Of a stretch of 64,000 nucleotides of DNA, positions 21,541 through 32,687 are shown piece after piece. The position numbers and the translations under genes were made by a program. Origin of the DNA: Culex pipiens pallens (Eukaryota > Arthropoda > Insecta > Diptera > Culicidae); NCBI RefSeq assembly GCF_016801865.2, contig NC_068937.1, forward strand, positions 111,524,994-111,588,993. The letters run 5' to 3'. The notes under the pieces were generated by a model, which made no database searches, was not told the origin of the DNA, and worked only from the letters and a program-made list of their open reading frames with translations. Position 1 is the stretch's first letter, and every line of letters begins with the position of its first letter.

Positions 21541-22376
21541 TCGCCGTCGTGCTAACTTGTCGCACGTGCATTTTGGGCCAAATTGAGTTAAGACAGCCAT
21601 CTTGTGCAGCTAACAATGTCTCACCTTTGGACCTTTACAGATCCCCAAAATTCGATTCCAATCCTGAGATATTCAATAAAAACCGAAAAAGCTTCGTGCA
21701 TTGTTGTCGCTCTTCATATGAAATAAGTTTCAATCGTATCAATAAGTCAATAAGTGCTATCTTGTCACTCCCTGAAAATTGATGTGAGTGCGACAATTGG
21801 CCAAAGGGATTTCAGGTCAGAACGCGTTTGACGCACGTACAATTTACATTTGTAATTGGGTCCTAAAATGAAGCTTAGACTGCTGATATTATTGTTTACA
21901 GCGATAAAGCTTATTTTTCTGAGTACAATGACCCTTTGTACGACCACAAAGAGTTTAAAATGGATTTTTAAATCAATTTTGAAAAATTAACCTCACGGTC
22001 CTTATTGACAGAAAAGCTCCTACTTGACAGCTCGTTCCAAGGGGACCATAGTTTATCCATCGAAAAAATGTTGTCTTGTCATTATTTTTTTTAGCAATAA
22101 AATGTAAAAAAGTGATCAGAAATGGTTTTTGATCGTGTTTTTTACCGTTGTACATAAAAATTTACATAGGGCTTTAGTACCCAATTATAACTCGGGACTC
22201 CAGCAACCAACTTCAACCAAACTTCGGGACAATGCACAGAATGGTCAACCAAACAAAACGTGTTTGTTATTGTTTACATTGCGTGCTCTCGTTTTTGTTT
22301 ATTCAAGGTCAAACATTAAAACGCGTTTTTCTCGGAACGTCGAAATGGCGGGTGTGACAAGATAGCACGACAGCGT
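21541..22376. mobile_element. TIR element with GTCGTGCTA..TTGTC ends, carrying a MITE
   Basis: The left end reads CGTCGCCGTCGTGCTAACTT followed by GTCGCACGTGC; the complement of the right end reads CAACGCTGTCGTGCTATCTT followed by GTCACACCCGC. These are imperfect terminal inverted repeats. A possible short duplication (AGTA) flanks it. Without the inner MITE (21854-22186) the element is about 500 bp. No transposase is visible. Confidence 0.6.
21854..22186 (-). mobile_element. MITE with AATTGGGTACTAAA ends, intact copy
   Basis: This 333-bp copy is the uninterrupted homologue of the element split at 10377-16569, in the opposite orientation. The ends are AATTGGGTCCTAAAAT and ATAGGGCTTTAGTACCCAATT minus its last base, i.e. 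inverted. It serves as the empty-site reference proving the 9-bp duplication of the big transposon. It has no coding capacity. Confidence 0.88.
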
Positions 22377-22549
22377 TGAGTAGCATTATTGTAATGATGT
22401 ATGCAAAATTTTGTGATACTTTTTGTTATAAAGTTTCTAAAATTCGATTGTCGTCCACAGAAAATAGTCAATTCTTGAAATCGTGAATTATGTTCATGAA
22501 TTTGAGAACCACGAAGGAATATATTTACGTTTATAGTGCAAATGTACCA

Positions 22550-22709
22550 TTAGGGTGTTATATGGTTGTCTGGAAAAAAAAATAAAGCTGTCCAAATTTA
22601 GTGAGCTCAACAATTGTTCAGTTCCTTTTGGGGTCCTGAACAACTCCCCAAAGTTTGGGAAGGATTGGTTTAGTCCTCACAAATCGATTTTGATATTACA
22701 CCCTAATGC
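22550..22709. mobile_element. Short MITE, CATTAGGGTGT ends
   Basis: The left end CATTAGGGTGTTATAT and the right end ATATTACACCCTAATG are inverted. The inside is about 130 bp and non-coding. Directly after it (22725-22800) lies a third copy of the ATTCCTTCGTGGTTCTC end block seen at 20.8 and 22.5 kb. Confidence 0.65.
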
Positions 22710-22800
22710 TCCATACCCATTAATACATTCCTTCGTGGTTCTCAAACTCATGGACACAGTTCACGATTACGGGAATTGATTTTTTTCTGTGTGTATAAAT

Positions 22801-23850
22801 AATTTTCTACAAAGGGGGGGTGAGTGTTGGAAATTTCAAAAACGTATCCTTGATTGGTTTGTAAAGAGTTCAAAATGATTTCAAACATTTTACTTCAATA
22901 TATTATTAATTCGTGGAAGTTGTATTAGTTTTACCCCGTGCTGCTAAACCCATCTTCAAACGCGCTGGTCTAGGAAAGTCTCACTCTATTGAATCGTTAC
23001 CCCCTCCCCCTGTCCCCTTCTCGTAGAAAAGTGGTTGAATCCTACACCTGCACCCACAACACCCAACTCGCTCCCTTTCCTTGAAAATAGCCACCTCTCT
23101 AAGACCCTCCACCCCCACGTGGACCCCGAGGAGCTGGCGGGAGCCGAAACGGAAAGAAATTGTCGAATTATAATTATGGAATAAATTTGCATAAATTGAA
23201 AGTCTTCTTCGTCTTTCGCTTTTCTTCTCGCGTGAGGTTTCTTGGTGGGAAAAACTCAACTTTCCCCCCGAATGTGAGAGTGTGTGTGTGTTTGTGCGAG
23301 TGCAACTTTTCCTTATTTTATGTTGTTCATTTGCTCGGCTTGTGTTTTATTTTCTCTTGGCTCTTGGGAAGGGGAAAGTGAAGGTGTGGGGGGAGAAAGA
23401 CGCTTCAAGTCGTTTGAACTATAAAAAAGCAATTCTTTTCATTTTTTTCTGGCGGGAAGGGCTCCGAAAATGGTGCCGTTTTGAGGCATGCTTATTCTGC
23501 GGACGTGCCCCGCGTGAAGAATTAGCCCCATTCCTGGTACATTTTTTTTTAGATTTTTCTTTGAATGGTTTGTTTTTGGTGAAATTTAGTTGGACTCACA
23601 GATTCCAACGGGGACAAAATTACTTTATTGACGTTGTGTGTTCATGATTGTTTAAATCGTTCATTTTAAAATAAGGATGCTCTACGGTTTTCCGAAAAAT
23701 ATTGAATTGTGTTTAAAAAATAACAAATTATTATTCACTTCTTTGATTTTTATGATGATACAAATTGAAACCAGCAAACTTTCCAGAAATGGTTTATTTT
23801 AAATTCACCAAAAATCAGATCATCAGGAAACACAATGGTCTTATTATGAG
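22801..23850. other. Single-copy-looking DNA, pyrimidine-rich island
   Basis: 22990-23130 is C-rich on the plus strand and gives open minus frames of poor composition. A short GT run lies at 23279-23290. I see no protein family and no repeat shared with the rest of the window. Confidence 0.4.
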
Positions 23851-24482
23851 TACCGTCAGTGGGGGTGACTATGGGTCAAAAAACGATACACCTCTCGTAA
23901 TTTCTTAATAACAAAAACAATTTAAACAACATCAAAAATCTTTCAACGTAGATTTGTTCTTAGATAGTTTACTGACATTTTCCCAAAATATGGTGGATTT
24001 TGATGAACACTACCTTGAATGCCAATAGTTTGAAAATTGACCCAATCTCACCCCTTAGAGGGGGTGACATTAGGTCAAATGAAACTAAAATGATGCTCAA
24101 ATACAACGATATGGTAAAAACAAGTCATCCAACAGTGTTTCTTGTTCGAGGGAATCGTATTGACATGCTACAATGTTTGAAGTGGAGATTTTCAAACATT
24201 TGGGTAGTTTTCGAGCAATTCTAACAAAAGTATTAGAAAAATGATTTTTCGAGAGGTCATTTTTGGCCAAAAACGTACCTCAACTTTAGACAGCTGCCAA
24301 AATAACAGGATTTGTTCTAGGAACGAGATTTTTTCAGCGAAGTCATCTTAAGATGTCCCCTACACAACCCTTTTAACAGAATTCAGTTTCAATGAGAAGA
24401 ACCTGAGAAATAGTAAAATCCGTAAAAAATCACTTTGACCCAATCTCACCCCCCAGACCCAATGTCACCCCCACTGACGGTA
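23851..24482. mobile_element. MITE with TACCGTCAGTGGGGGTGAC ends, TA target
   Basis: The ends are TACCGTCAGTGGGGGTGAC and GTCACCCCCACTGACGGTA, a perfect 19-bp inverted pair including TA at each edge. Inside, TGGGTCAAA and TTTGACCCAAT blocks repeat the pattern in both arms, and 24015-24070 has a further GACCCAATCTCACCCC block. The TA target and length (632 bp) fit a Tc1/mariner-like non-autonomous element. Diverged single ends of the same family occur at 25221 and 41073. Confidence 0.88.
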
Positions 24483-25452
24483 CTTAATGAAAATGCATTC
24501 TCCTGCAGGAAAAATACGTGAAAACCTCCCCCACACTCGGGAACAATTTCCCAAAAATTATTAATCAAACGCCCCAGCATGGAATACGCACACACACAGA
24601 ACGCCCTTCTGCGGCAGTGAAAATGAGGGGGAGGATGCGAATTTTAACGCTCATATTTGAATTGCTTGTAAACCCCTTTTATGTCCCGAAATCATGGTGA
24701 ATTTAATTGGATCTTTGATAGCGGTGAAATGGGATCCGATGCCGGTGCCCGCGAGGTCGAATGGATGGAGAAACGCAACATGAAAGGGGGTGGTGGGTTA
24801 AGGGTTAAAAGCGCGCCAGGCAAGGAAGTTAACCCAGGAAGCGCGGGGTTGAAGATACACCAGTTGCAATATTTTTCCCCTCGAGCAGATTTTGGGACGG
24901 GGGAGGAGGTTGAACTGGTAGGCGGTTAATTATTGTGGGTTATTTAGTGGTTTGGATAACCTTTATTTATTTTTGTAAAATTTACAAATAATTAAAGTAC
25001 AAAGGTATTTAAATCTAAAGTTCCATTGTTTAAATTCGATAATCGAGGATAATTCTCTACTTTTAGTTATTTTTTGTTTCCATCTCAAAAGTATGGAATA
25101 AACAATGTATGCTATTTTATTTAATTTTTTTTTCCAATAATAGAAAAAATCATTTGCCGAGAAATTCTTAATAATTTTACATGCCATACGTCATCGATCC
25201 AAGTTCCCAAGCAAATACTGTACCGTCAACTGGAGCGATTTGGGTTTACAATCGGAATAGGAGAAAATAGGAAATATAGGGTTATTATTTTTAAAGCACT
25301 TTAAAGCATCAAATCCGGGCATGGATTCAAAGAAATTGTTGCACTGGATCCCCCCTAACCAAAAAAAATCAAAATACTAATCAAAATCATGGATAAAACT
25401 GCAGTCCCCATTTGTCCAATGTTTTCCGATTCACACCAGATGACTGTACATT
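24483..25452. other. Non-coding DNA, no gene seen
   Basis: 24700-24930 is less AT-rich and open on the plus strand for 82 codons (24681-24929), but the translation matches nothing I know. 25219-25240 carries a scrap of the TACCGTC MITE end. The remainder is AT-rich. Confidence 0.4.
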
Positions 25453-25941
25453 AGGGTGCCCAGAATGTGGGACTTTTTTTCAAAACCTCGCTCCACAAGC
25501 TGAATATTGTTCCTTGACCTATTTTAGTCCTCTAGGCCAAATATGAGCAAAATCGGTCATCATTTACCCATTGATACTCGGAGGTGAAGTTTGTATGGAA
25601 AAAAACGAAAAAATTTATGGAAAACCCATGTTTCTTACGGTTTGGTCTGCACTGTGCGCTTCTTCCATCCAAATATTCCCAAAAGTGAGATTCTTATAGA
25701 AAATTTAATGCTCTACAACTTTGTAGAACATACCAAAGCTATAAAACTCGATCCTGAAAAGTTATTAGCGATTTAAAAAAGTCACTTTGTATGAAAAACA
25801 TTTTTTTTTGTCAACTTTAGGCTCGGGTATCAATGGGTTAATCTCATCCAATTTCGCTCAAAATTTACACAGATGCTTAAAATAACCCAAAAAACCGTTT
25901 TCCGCTTGTGGAGCAGGGGGTCATTTTTTCTGGGCACACCT
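25453..25941. mobile_element. MITE with AGGGTGCCCAGAA ends
   Basis: The left end AGGGTGCCCAGAA and the right end TTCTGGGCACACCT are inverted. GCTCCACAAG near the left is mirrored by CTTGTGGAGC near the right. The element is about 489 bp, rich in phrases such as CTCTACAACTTTGTAGAACA that are themselves palindromic. No coding potential is visible beyond short frames. Confidence 0.75.
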
Positions 25942-26514
25942 GCCTATTCGACCTAGTGCAATTGGTTCCTGATGCCCCTGGGAATAATTGTCCTCTTCGG
26001 TCCAGTAAAAAGGTGTAAACTTTTCAAGTCCGGCCAAATCATTTTGCTGCTTTCGATTAGCTCTAAACGATATCAACCAAAATATTTAAAACTCTTGAAT
26101 TTTCTGAAAATTTTTGGTTTCATAATTTTACTTATTTCACGTAAATTTTCCAATGTTTAGAAAAAGTAACTTTCTGGGGTAAACTTTGATCGTGTTTTGA
26201 CTAAAAACTCCTTCTATTAAGTCAAAATAAGTGTGCAGATTTTTTGTTATGTCCCAGATTACGTTTTGATTACGCAAAATGTTTATGTTGATGTAAGGAA
26301 GTGAAAACAACTAAATAAAATCAATAGGTGATAATGCTCAAAACGAGACAAATATAAATTTGTGTAAAAAATTGGACAGTAGAAGGTCCAAAAAAAGTTA
26401 TTTTTAAAGAAAGAAACGGTTGATGAGGGTGGCACAAAAATGTACTAAAAATTCGCTCTGAAGATGCCAAATCTAAAAATTGCATGACTCATGACTGGTA
26501 TGAGCACACATTAT
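25942..26514. other. AT-rich non-coding DNA
   Basis: No gene and no clear repeat boundary. Short frames (25972-26160) carry no recognisable domain. Confidence 0.4.
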
Positions 26515-26990
26515 TTTTTTTAATCTGTGTTCAGGGTATTAAAATATACATTTTCATATAATAACAAAACAAAATTTAGGACAATTGGATGTATCATTGC
26601 CGAGATAAAGGAATTTGAAGTTATTAGTTTCAAAAAACGGGTGCTACGTTATCTCAACACTGCTTTGAACAAATCGGCTCAATTTTTTAAGACTCTTTAA
26701 ACCCATCCCGTGTGCATGACGAAGGCCGATTTTCAAAAAGCTTATTTTTGAATAGCTTAAAAAAGATAAACATATTTTTATGTTTTTCATATAAAAAATC
26801 GTTAGATTAATTATTGTACATTTTTGAAAAGCAAAATTTAAAAATCGGGCTTTGTCATGCACACGGGATATGTCTTGAGAGTCTTCACCTCAAGTTTCAG
26901 TAAATCAACTCGGTATTTAGAGAAAAACGCTCAAAAAGTTTGACAGTTCACTATGCGCATCGCAAAATTTTGAGCTAAAATCGTCTCTCA
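26515..26990 (-). repeat. CCCGTGTGCATGACGAAG dispersed repeat, copy 1
   Basis: This is the reverse-orientation homologue of 31230-31806. Shared blocks include GCACCCGTTTTTTGAAACT, CTCAAGACATATCCCGTGTG, TGAACTGTCAAACTTTTTGA (variant) and ATCTCGGCAATGAT. At its centre ATCCCGTGTGCATGACGAAG and its complement sit about 150 bp apart, making an internal hairpin. The family is non-coding. Confidence 0.7.
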
Positions 26991-27204
26991 CACAGTTTAT
27001 TCATGAAATATATATATAATATAGTGATTGAAAATCATCTTTTTAATTGATTCAATATTTTTTTTTATTTTAAATTAACAATTGCTTACATGTAATAACC
27101 CCCAGACAAAATATTTTTTTTTTCAATTTCGTGAAAACTGAGACAAAATATTAAAATTTAAACTTTGGAAATTCCTAGAAATTCTGTCCTTGGATCCCGG
27201 GATG

Positions 27205-27515
27205 TAAGTAAATCTTTCCCAGTTCCTGAGGGGAACACCCTTGAAGAGTATCGGGGCCGGCATTTACAAAGCGGATTCAGTGGCAATTTCATTCTCAACT
27301 TAATGTTAACATGTTAAGGTTAATGTTAACATTCCATAGGTCGCCTCCCTAAGGTGTCGTGATAAGGTCCAGTTTGTGACGATACACTACCTTCCCTTTA
27401 CTAAGCAATCGATTCCAGAAGGGAAAAGATCACCAGTTGTGTTGGTCCGAGCCGGGATTTGAAACCCGATCGACCGCTTACGAGGCGGACGCGTTACCAC
27501 TAGGCTACGTGGCTC
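27205..27515 (-). mobile_element. tRNA-derived SINE, family C, with target duplication
   Basis: On the minus strand it begins with a tRNA-like head ending GGGTTTCAAATCCCGGCTCG, anticodon loop CTCGTAA (CGT, threonine-type). The body GATCTTTTCCCTTCTGGAAT follows. A 10-13-bp duplication containing TCCCGGGATG occurs at 27192-27204 and 27516-27528, typical of target-primed insertion. The same body is present in plus orientation at 46244-46536. The head is followed by SINE body and so is not a stand-alone tRNA gene. Confidence 0.87.
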
Positions 27516-27528
27516 GGATCCCGGGATG

Positions 27529-30264
27529 GACGTAGACTATTCTAAAATTCATCTTTTACATAGTACCCATTTTTTTAAGCTGATGATGTTGTTAATCACT
27601 GTATTTCTGGCGGCCTTAGCTTTCCTAATCATTCACTGCCCTCTACTCATGATTTGAGTATCCAAAGTGCCATAAAACCTTCGGATAATCGAGTCCGAAC
27701 TGTATCCAAACTTTAAAAATTCCTTGAGTTTTAATAAAAAGTTGTTAAAATATTTCAAACATGGAATGTAATCGATATTCTCATGCAAATTTTAAACATC
27801 CACCAACAAAAATTTTATAATTTGATCGGAATTATGTAATCAGGAAAACTTATCTTCTTGAAGACCTTTTCAAAACTTAAGCTAGATTTAAAAAAAAAAC
27901 TTTTTTATTGATAAGATCAAAAATTTCATAAAAGTTTCATTTTATAACATCAAAAATCGGACCAATAGTTTTCGAGATAACATCAGTTGAAAACTACAGT
28001 CTAAAAAAGTAACATTTACAAAAACTCATTTTCATCGATTCGAACTCTTTGGAAGAAAGTATCTTAGTCTTGGTATCTTATAGTAACTCAGAAAATCCCT
28101 TCTCGAAATACAGAAATACCCATTTTGTATGACCAGCCCATAACATTTTATGGAAACTTGTATGGGAAAAAAAATAATGATGCAAAATTACTTTTTTGGG
28201 CATAGGGAATGAACAAAGTTTTATCCAAATAAAAAAAAGAAGAAAAGTTGATTTGCGAATTAAAGCCTCCATTTGGATGCTGACAAGATTAATTTTCCAA
28301 CAATTGCGTGAAAAACTTTAACATTTCAGCATTTTTTATTGTTTTGGTTTTTGAGTTGACCAAACACACGTATGCAACTCGTTGCAAAACTCGATTTTTT
28401 CAGCACTTGTCGTCATCATTTTGCAAATTGTTTCATAAACAACTGAAAGTAATGTCCAAACTTGAAAAAAAATCCGTTTCTTTCCCTTCAACACACCCTA
28501 CTGCATGTGCGCTTTTCATTGGAAGCCTGCAACAATTCTCAGCGCCAGCAGTCAGTCCATGAATGCGAAGGTAGAATGCTCCTTTCCAAAGGTTCAAAAG
28601 TAGAGCCCACGTTTACCGGGGTTTTTGAAGCATGTTATGTCAATCCTTGTACCGGCGGATTGGGCCTACAAAAAGGATGAATGAGCAGCGAAATGATGAT
28701 GATGATAAAACTGAAGATGTTGATGAGCTGAGTTGCGAGGGCGGTTGAATTCGTAGAATTGGTTTACAAAAGACCATCCTTTCTCTTTGGGTGGCATTTC
28801 GGGCACGTAATCGAGTCCTTGGAATATGTAACTATTGGCAGACAAATGCAAGCTGGAAATACTTTGCATAAACAATAAATATAATGTACAATTAATTGAT
28901 AATAAATAAATAAAACTAAAAGTTGTTTCTTAAATTTGTACAGTCATCAAAAACGCCCAATCGTTTTCGAACGGAGAACTAATTACCAATAGAAAAAAAG
29001 CAGAAATGTATTTAAAAATCGGCACTTTTCAATGGTGGCACGTTTTCCATTAAGCTTGTTCCCTCTCCCCAAGTCCTCCATCCCACCACCACCAAACGAC
29101 AAATCGAACAATTTTGGGGACGGAAATGGCCGGTGCAGAAAATCAATTTCTCCTCTTCCAAATGTCCACTTTTATGAAGTGTACCGAAATAAACACCACT
29201 TCTGGTTAGCGGAAAGAAGAGGGGCAGGGCAAATGCTGCTAAAACTGAGGCCGTGGTAGAAACGGTCACGGCTAGGTACACTGGGCCACAAGAATAAAAT
29301 GTAGTAATGGAAAGAAGATTATGAAAATTTACAAATTTTATTAATAAGCTCCTGTTTTTTTTTTTTTTTTGAGATTTTTTTAATTGTTTTTTGAAAATTT
29401 GAAACAAATTTTAAATATTGCACCATAAGTCATGCTTCCAAGATTTTTCTTTTTTTTTTCATTTTGACAAGTTGAAATAATTACAAATTGACCATCACAA
29501 CAAAAAAAAACTTTTTTTTTCTGAGAACCCGTGCAGATGAAGTGTTTGTTAATTTTATCCCGCCACCCCCGGAAGCTCCTCCGGACGACAACATCATCAT
29601 CATCATCAATACCTCCGCTCTTCTCCCACGACACCACAGCTTGTAGTGTTCATCACCATCGAAATGATCACTTTTTGGGGGCGTCTTTCCCACCCCTCCT
29701 CCCTTTCTGAACCCCAGCCAAACCACTCGAGATAATCGTACGAAATAAAAATGTTCGGTCAATATTTTACGTGCCCCGAATGTTGAATAATCAATCCGCA
29801 AAAGCCACCAGGAACGACGACGGCGACGGCCAGTTCTGGACCGCACGGAACCGATGACGATGGCCACGATTTCAGCACACACTTTGTATCGGGGTTTGTG
29901 TTCATTCTGATATTTTTTTTTCTTTGATTTTGCACCCCCCATAAACAACCGTGAAAGTGAAAATTATGAGGTTTTTTCCACTAAAAAAGCTGTGTGTTCT
30001 GATACACAAAATAACACATCAAATGTACAAAATTCTTAATATTCTTTTTGTACAATATTTAAATAATTAGTAGATTGAAGCAAAATTAGACTGGTACATT
30101 AGACTGGTGTGTCGAGTTCGACGGAGAGCAAAAATTAATAAATTTCAAATAGGATGCCTGACTTCGAAATTTGTAGGCGAAGTAACACAAAAAGCTTAAT
30201 ACATCATTACAGTTATGCTAATTTCAGAAATTGCAAAATATTAATATATATTAATAACACGGGT
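27529..30264. other. Mixed non-coding DNA with islands, no gene
   Basis: 27950-28240 resembles 54950-55150 loosely (phrases AAAATCCCTT, CTTGTATGG, AATGATGCAAA), a weak old repeat. 28300-28880 and 29010-29960 are single-copy-looking and less AT-rich. Open frames there, such as 29012-29407 and 29481-29948 (minus), are of simple Arg/Lys/Trp-rich composition with no domain. ATC triplet runs lie at about 28693-28707 and 29589-29605. T-runs are at 29346-29360 and 29448-29458. Confidence 0.4.
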
Positions 30265-30503
30265 CCCACCCGTGTGGATCAATCGGACCGCGCACTGTAC
30301 TCACAATCCAGAGGTCACCGGTTCGAATCCCGCGGCGGGCGCTCTAAAATTCTTTGTGTAAATATGGGTATTCGGCGCCGTCGCTCCGTGCCATACTTTC
30401 ATACACTTAGGAGCCCAGGGCGGCGAAGTCCTTGTAGATAAAAAGGAAGACACTAGTGGTTGGTACTAGCAATGGTGGCCGACAGCTATAAAGTCAACTT
30501 CGT
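30265..30503 (+). mobile_element. tRNA-derived SINE, family B, copy 1
   Basis: It carries a tRNA-like head with GTGTGGATCAATCGGACCGC near the start, anticodon loop CTCACAA (CAC, valine-type) and a B box GGTTCGAATCCC. The head is followed by a body with GGCGCCGTCGCTCCGTGCC and CTAGTGGTTGGTACTAGC, ending ATAAAGTCAACTTCG. Related copies lie at 32421-32677 and 55662-55867. Clear target duplications were not seen for this copy. Confidence 0.85.
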
Positions 30504-31229
30504 CGTAATAAATTTATGATTTGTTTCACTTGAATTGATTAAAAAAAATACATAAGCATTATACAAAGTATTCTGATATGTTAGCTATCGATTTACAAGT
30601 TTTTTCAATGCAAATTTCACTTCATTAAATAATTTTTTGCCCCTTATTTTTTAAAGGAAATTTTGAAGCGGAGAGGTAGAAAGCCTATATGGATAGGCGA
30701 ATTGTTATTCTTGGGGTTCCAATCGAGCTGTCAAATCTAAGTTCCAATCGAACGAAAAGACCATGCATAAAATATTTTTGAACAAAAGAACGATATTTCA
30801 TGCATCAAAAATCAAGTGAAACTATTGTTCTTAATTATTATTATTACAAAAAAAAGTGTTTCGAAAACTTGTGATGTTTGAAATCGTATTTCTAGCTCAA
30901 AAATATTTTAAAGTGATTCCAACCTTGTTTTTTCATTGTCTTGTCGCTCGATTGGAATCACGAGACAACAATTCGCCTCTCCATATTGGCTCTCTAGAAG
31001 GGAGACAAAAACTTGAAATAAAATTTGCAATGGACTTACAGTTAGTTATTATCCGAATGCAGGATACAGGGAATACACAAAGAATGTTTGAAGGGTTACA
31101 TACATGTAAAAATCTCAAAATTTAATAATTCCAAAAATACATTAAATCCTTGCTAAAAATGATTTCCAATCACTCCTGAAAAATTCATGAAGATATTTCA
31201 TGATTAATTAAGTAGAAGACGATTTAAGT
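30504..31229. other. AT-rich DNA, no gene
   Basis: A short inverted echo is visible between GGATAGGCGAATTGTTATTC (30699-30718) with TTCCAATCGAGCTGTC and GCTCGATTGGAATCACGAGACAACAATTCGCC near 30945-30977, minus its last bases; this suggests a small foldback spanning about 30690-31010. No protein is recognisable. Confidence 0.4.
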
Positions 31230-31806
31230 TTGAAGTTTTGCCTTGCTCAAAGCGAACTGTCAATCTTTCTGAGCGTTTTTTCTCGAAACACCGAGTTGAT
31301 TTTCGAGTGCCACGATATCTCGAGATTGGATGGACCAAATTGGCTGAAATTTTGGATGAAGACTCTCAAGACATATCCCGTGTGCATGACGAAGCCCGAT
31401 TTTAAAATCTATTTTTATAAAAAATATAAAAATCAAAAACTGACGATTTTTTATATGGAAAACATAAAAATATTCTTATCTTTTTTTTAAAATAAACTTC
31501 TTAAGAGTCGACCTTAGGCATGCACAAAGGACCGGTTTAACGAGGCTTCACCTCAATTTAAGCCGATTTAGTCTAAGCAGTGTTGAGTATCATGGCACCC
31601 GTTTTTTGAAACTGCTAACTTCAAATATCTGTATCTCGGCAATGATTCAACCAAATGTCTTCAAATTTATTTTCTTAACAGTTAAAAATGTATATTTTAA
31701 TGCCCTAATCCTAATCCGAGCAGACTTTCAAAAAGACTTGAAAAAGTCTTATGAAAACATTAAATGGCGTTTTGACGGTATCTGGATCAAAGAGTCTATT
31801 TCTTGA
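31230..31806 (+). repeat. CCCGTGTGCATGACGAAG dispersed repeat, copy 2
   Basis: It matches 26515-26990 in the opposite direction: GAACTGTCAATCTTTCTGAG, CACCGAGTTGATTTTC, GACTCTCAAGACATATCCCG, GCACCCGTTTTTTGAAACTG and ATCTCGGCAATGATTC. This copy extends further right, to a TCTGGATCAAAGAGTC block. Another short piece of the family lies near 34785-34850 (CAGGGCATTAAAATATACAT, minus orientation). Confidence 0.7.
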
Positions 31807-32410
31807 AATATTTTTTTTTAAGTTAAATCCGGGGTATATGTCGCACCGAGCGCATGAACAAGAAAATCACGAAAACTGGAAAAAAATCGACCTTATATAT
31901 GTAAAATGAACAAATCTCAGATAATAACAAACTATACGAATGATTGCATTACCTGTTCCAAAATAATATGAATAAGATAATAGGTATTTTCTGACAAAAA
32001 AAAACTTGGAATTTTGAAATATTTATCATAAATCATGTTTATAGATCTGTGAAATTATATATCAAAAAGAGAAATTAAACGATCTTCTATTTAAAAAAAA
32101 CATTTCAATCAGAATGTTCAATAAGTTATTTGTAAATATTTTGGAAAACATTAAAGTTCCATAGAATTAGGATAAAATCAAAATAGTTTTAATAGTTTGA
32201 TGCCATAATAATTATTCTGCTAAAATATATTTTTCCTATAATTTGATTTAATGCTTAAAAAAAATTAAATAAATGTTTGAAGGTATTTGCATCTTTTCCA
32301 ATAACAAACTTATTGTTTCAAATTCCGAAAATATTTTTTTATGATTTTTTTACATTGAAAATCAAATAACAAATTTCCAAGATACCATCGATTAAAAAAT
32401 GAGGGGTACC
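31807..32410. other. Very AT-rich DNA, nothing recognised
   Basis: No open frame and no matching repeat were seen. Confidence 0.4.
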
Positions 32411-32420
32411 ATATAGAAAT

Positions 32421-32677
32421 GTGCCTGTGTGGATCAATCGGACCGCGCACTGGACTCACAATCCAGAGGTCGCTGGTTCGAATCCCGAGGCAGACGCAAA
32501 AATTCTAAGTGTTAAAATAGGTATTCGGTGCCCACTCCCCGTGCCATACCTTCACACTTAGGAGACCCGGGAGGCGGAGTCTTGTCGCAAAAAGAACGAT
32601 ACACGCCTGTGGATCCGTTGACGAAACCGCAAGGTTTAAGAGGGCCACATTATAAGGTGTTACGTCGATTCCGTTTT
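32421..32677 (+). mobile_element. tRNA-derived SINE, family B, copy 2, with 10-bp duplication
   Basis: The head has GTGTGGATCAATCGGACCGC, anticodon loop CTCACAA and B box GGTTCGAATCCC. ATATAGAAAT flanks the element at 32411-32420 and 32678-32687, a clean target duplication. The 3' half of the body (GCGGAGTCTTGTCGCAAAAA onward) differs from copies 1 and 3, so this is a subfamily with another tail. It ends CGATTCCGTTTT. Confidence 0.88.
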
Positions 32678-32687
32678 ATATAGAAAT

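Larger units (their letters stand above)
20828..22530. mobile_element. Composite element with ~130-bp inverted ends
   Basis: 20828-20960 and 22395-22530 are inverted copies: ATTCCTTCGTGATTCTCAAA, TTCATGAACATAATTCACGA, TTTCAAGAATTGAC, then CACGACAATCG and AAAGTATCACAATATTTTG all recur in reverse complement. Between them lies a second element (21541-22376) that itself contains a MITE. It could instead be two separate insertions of one short family in opposite directions. No gene is visible inside. Confidence 0.6.

Noticed and set aside
27430..27515. Possible true tRNA-Thr gene, and tRNA-like sequences at 11226, 30265, 32421, 36100, 46244 and 63560
   Set aside because: Each is joined to a repeated body, and several have tails or target duplications; arms carry mismatches, so they are SINE heads.
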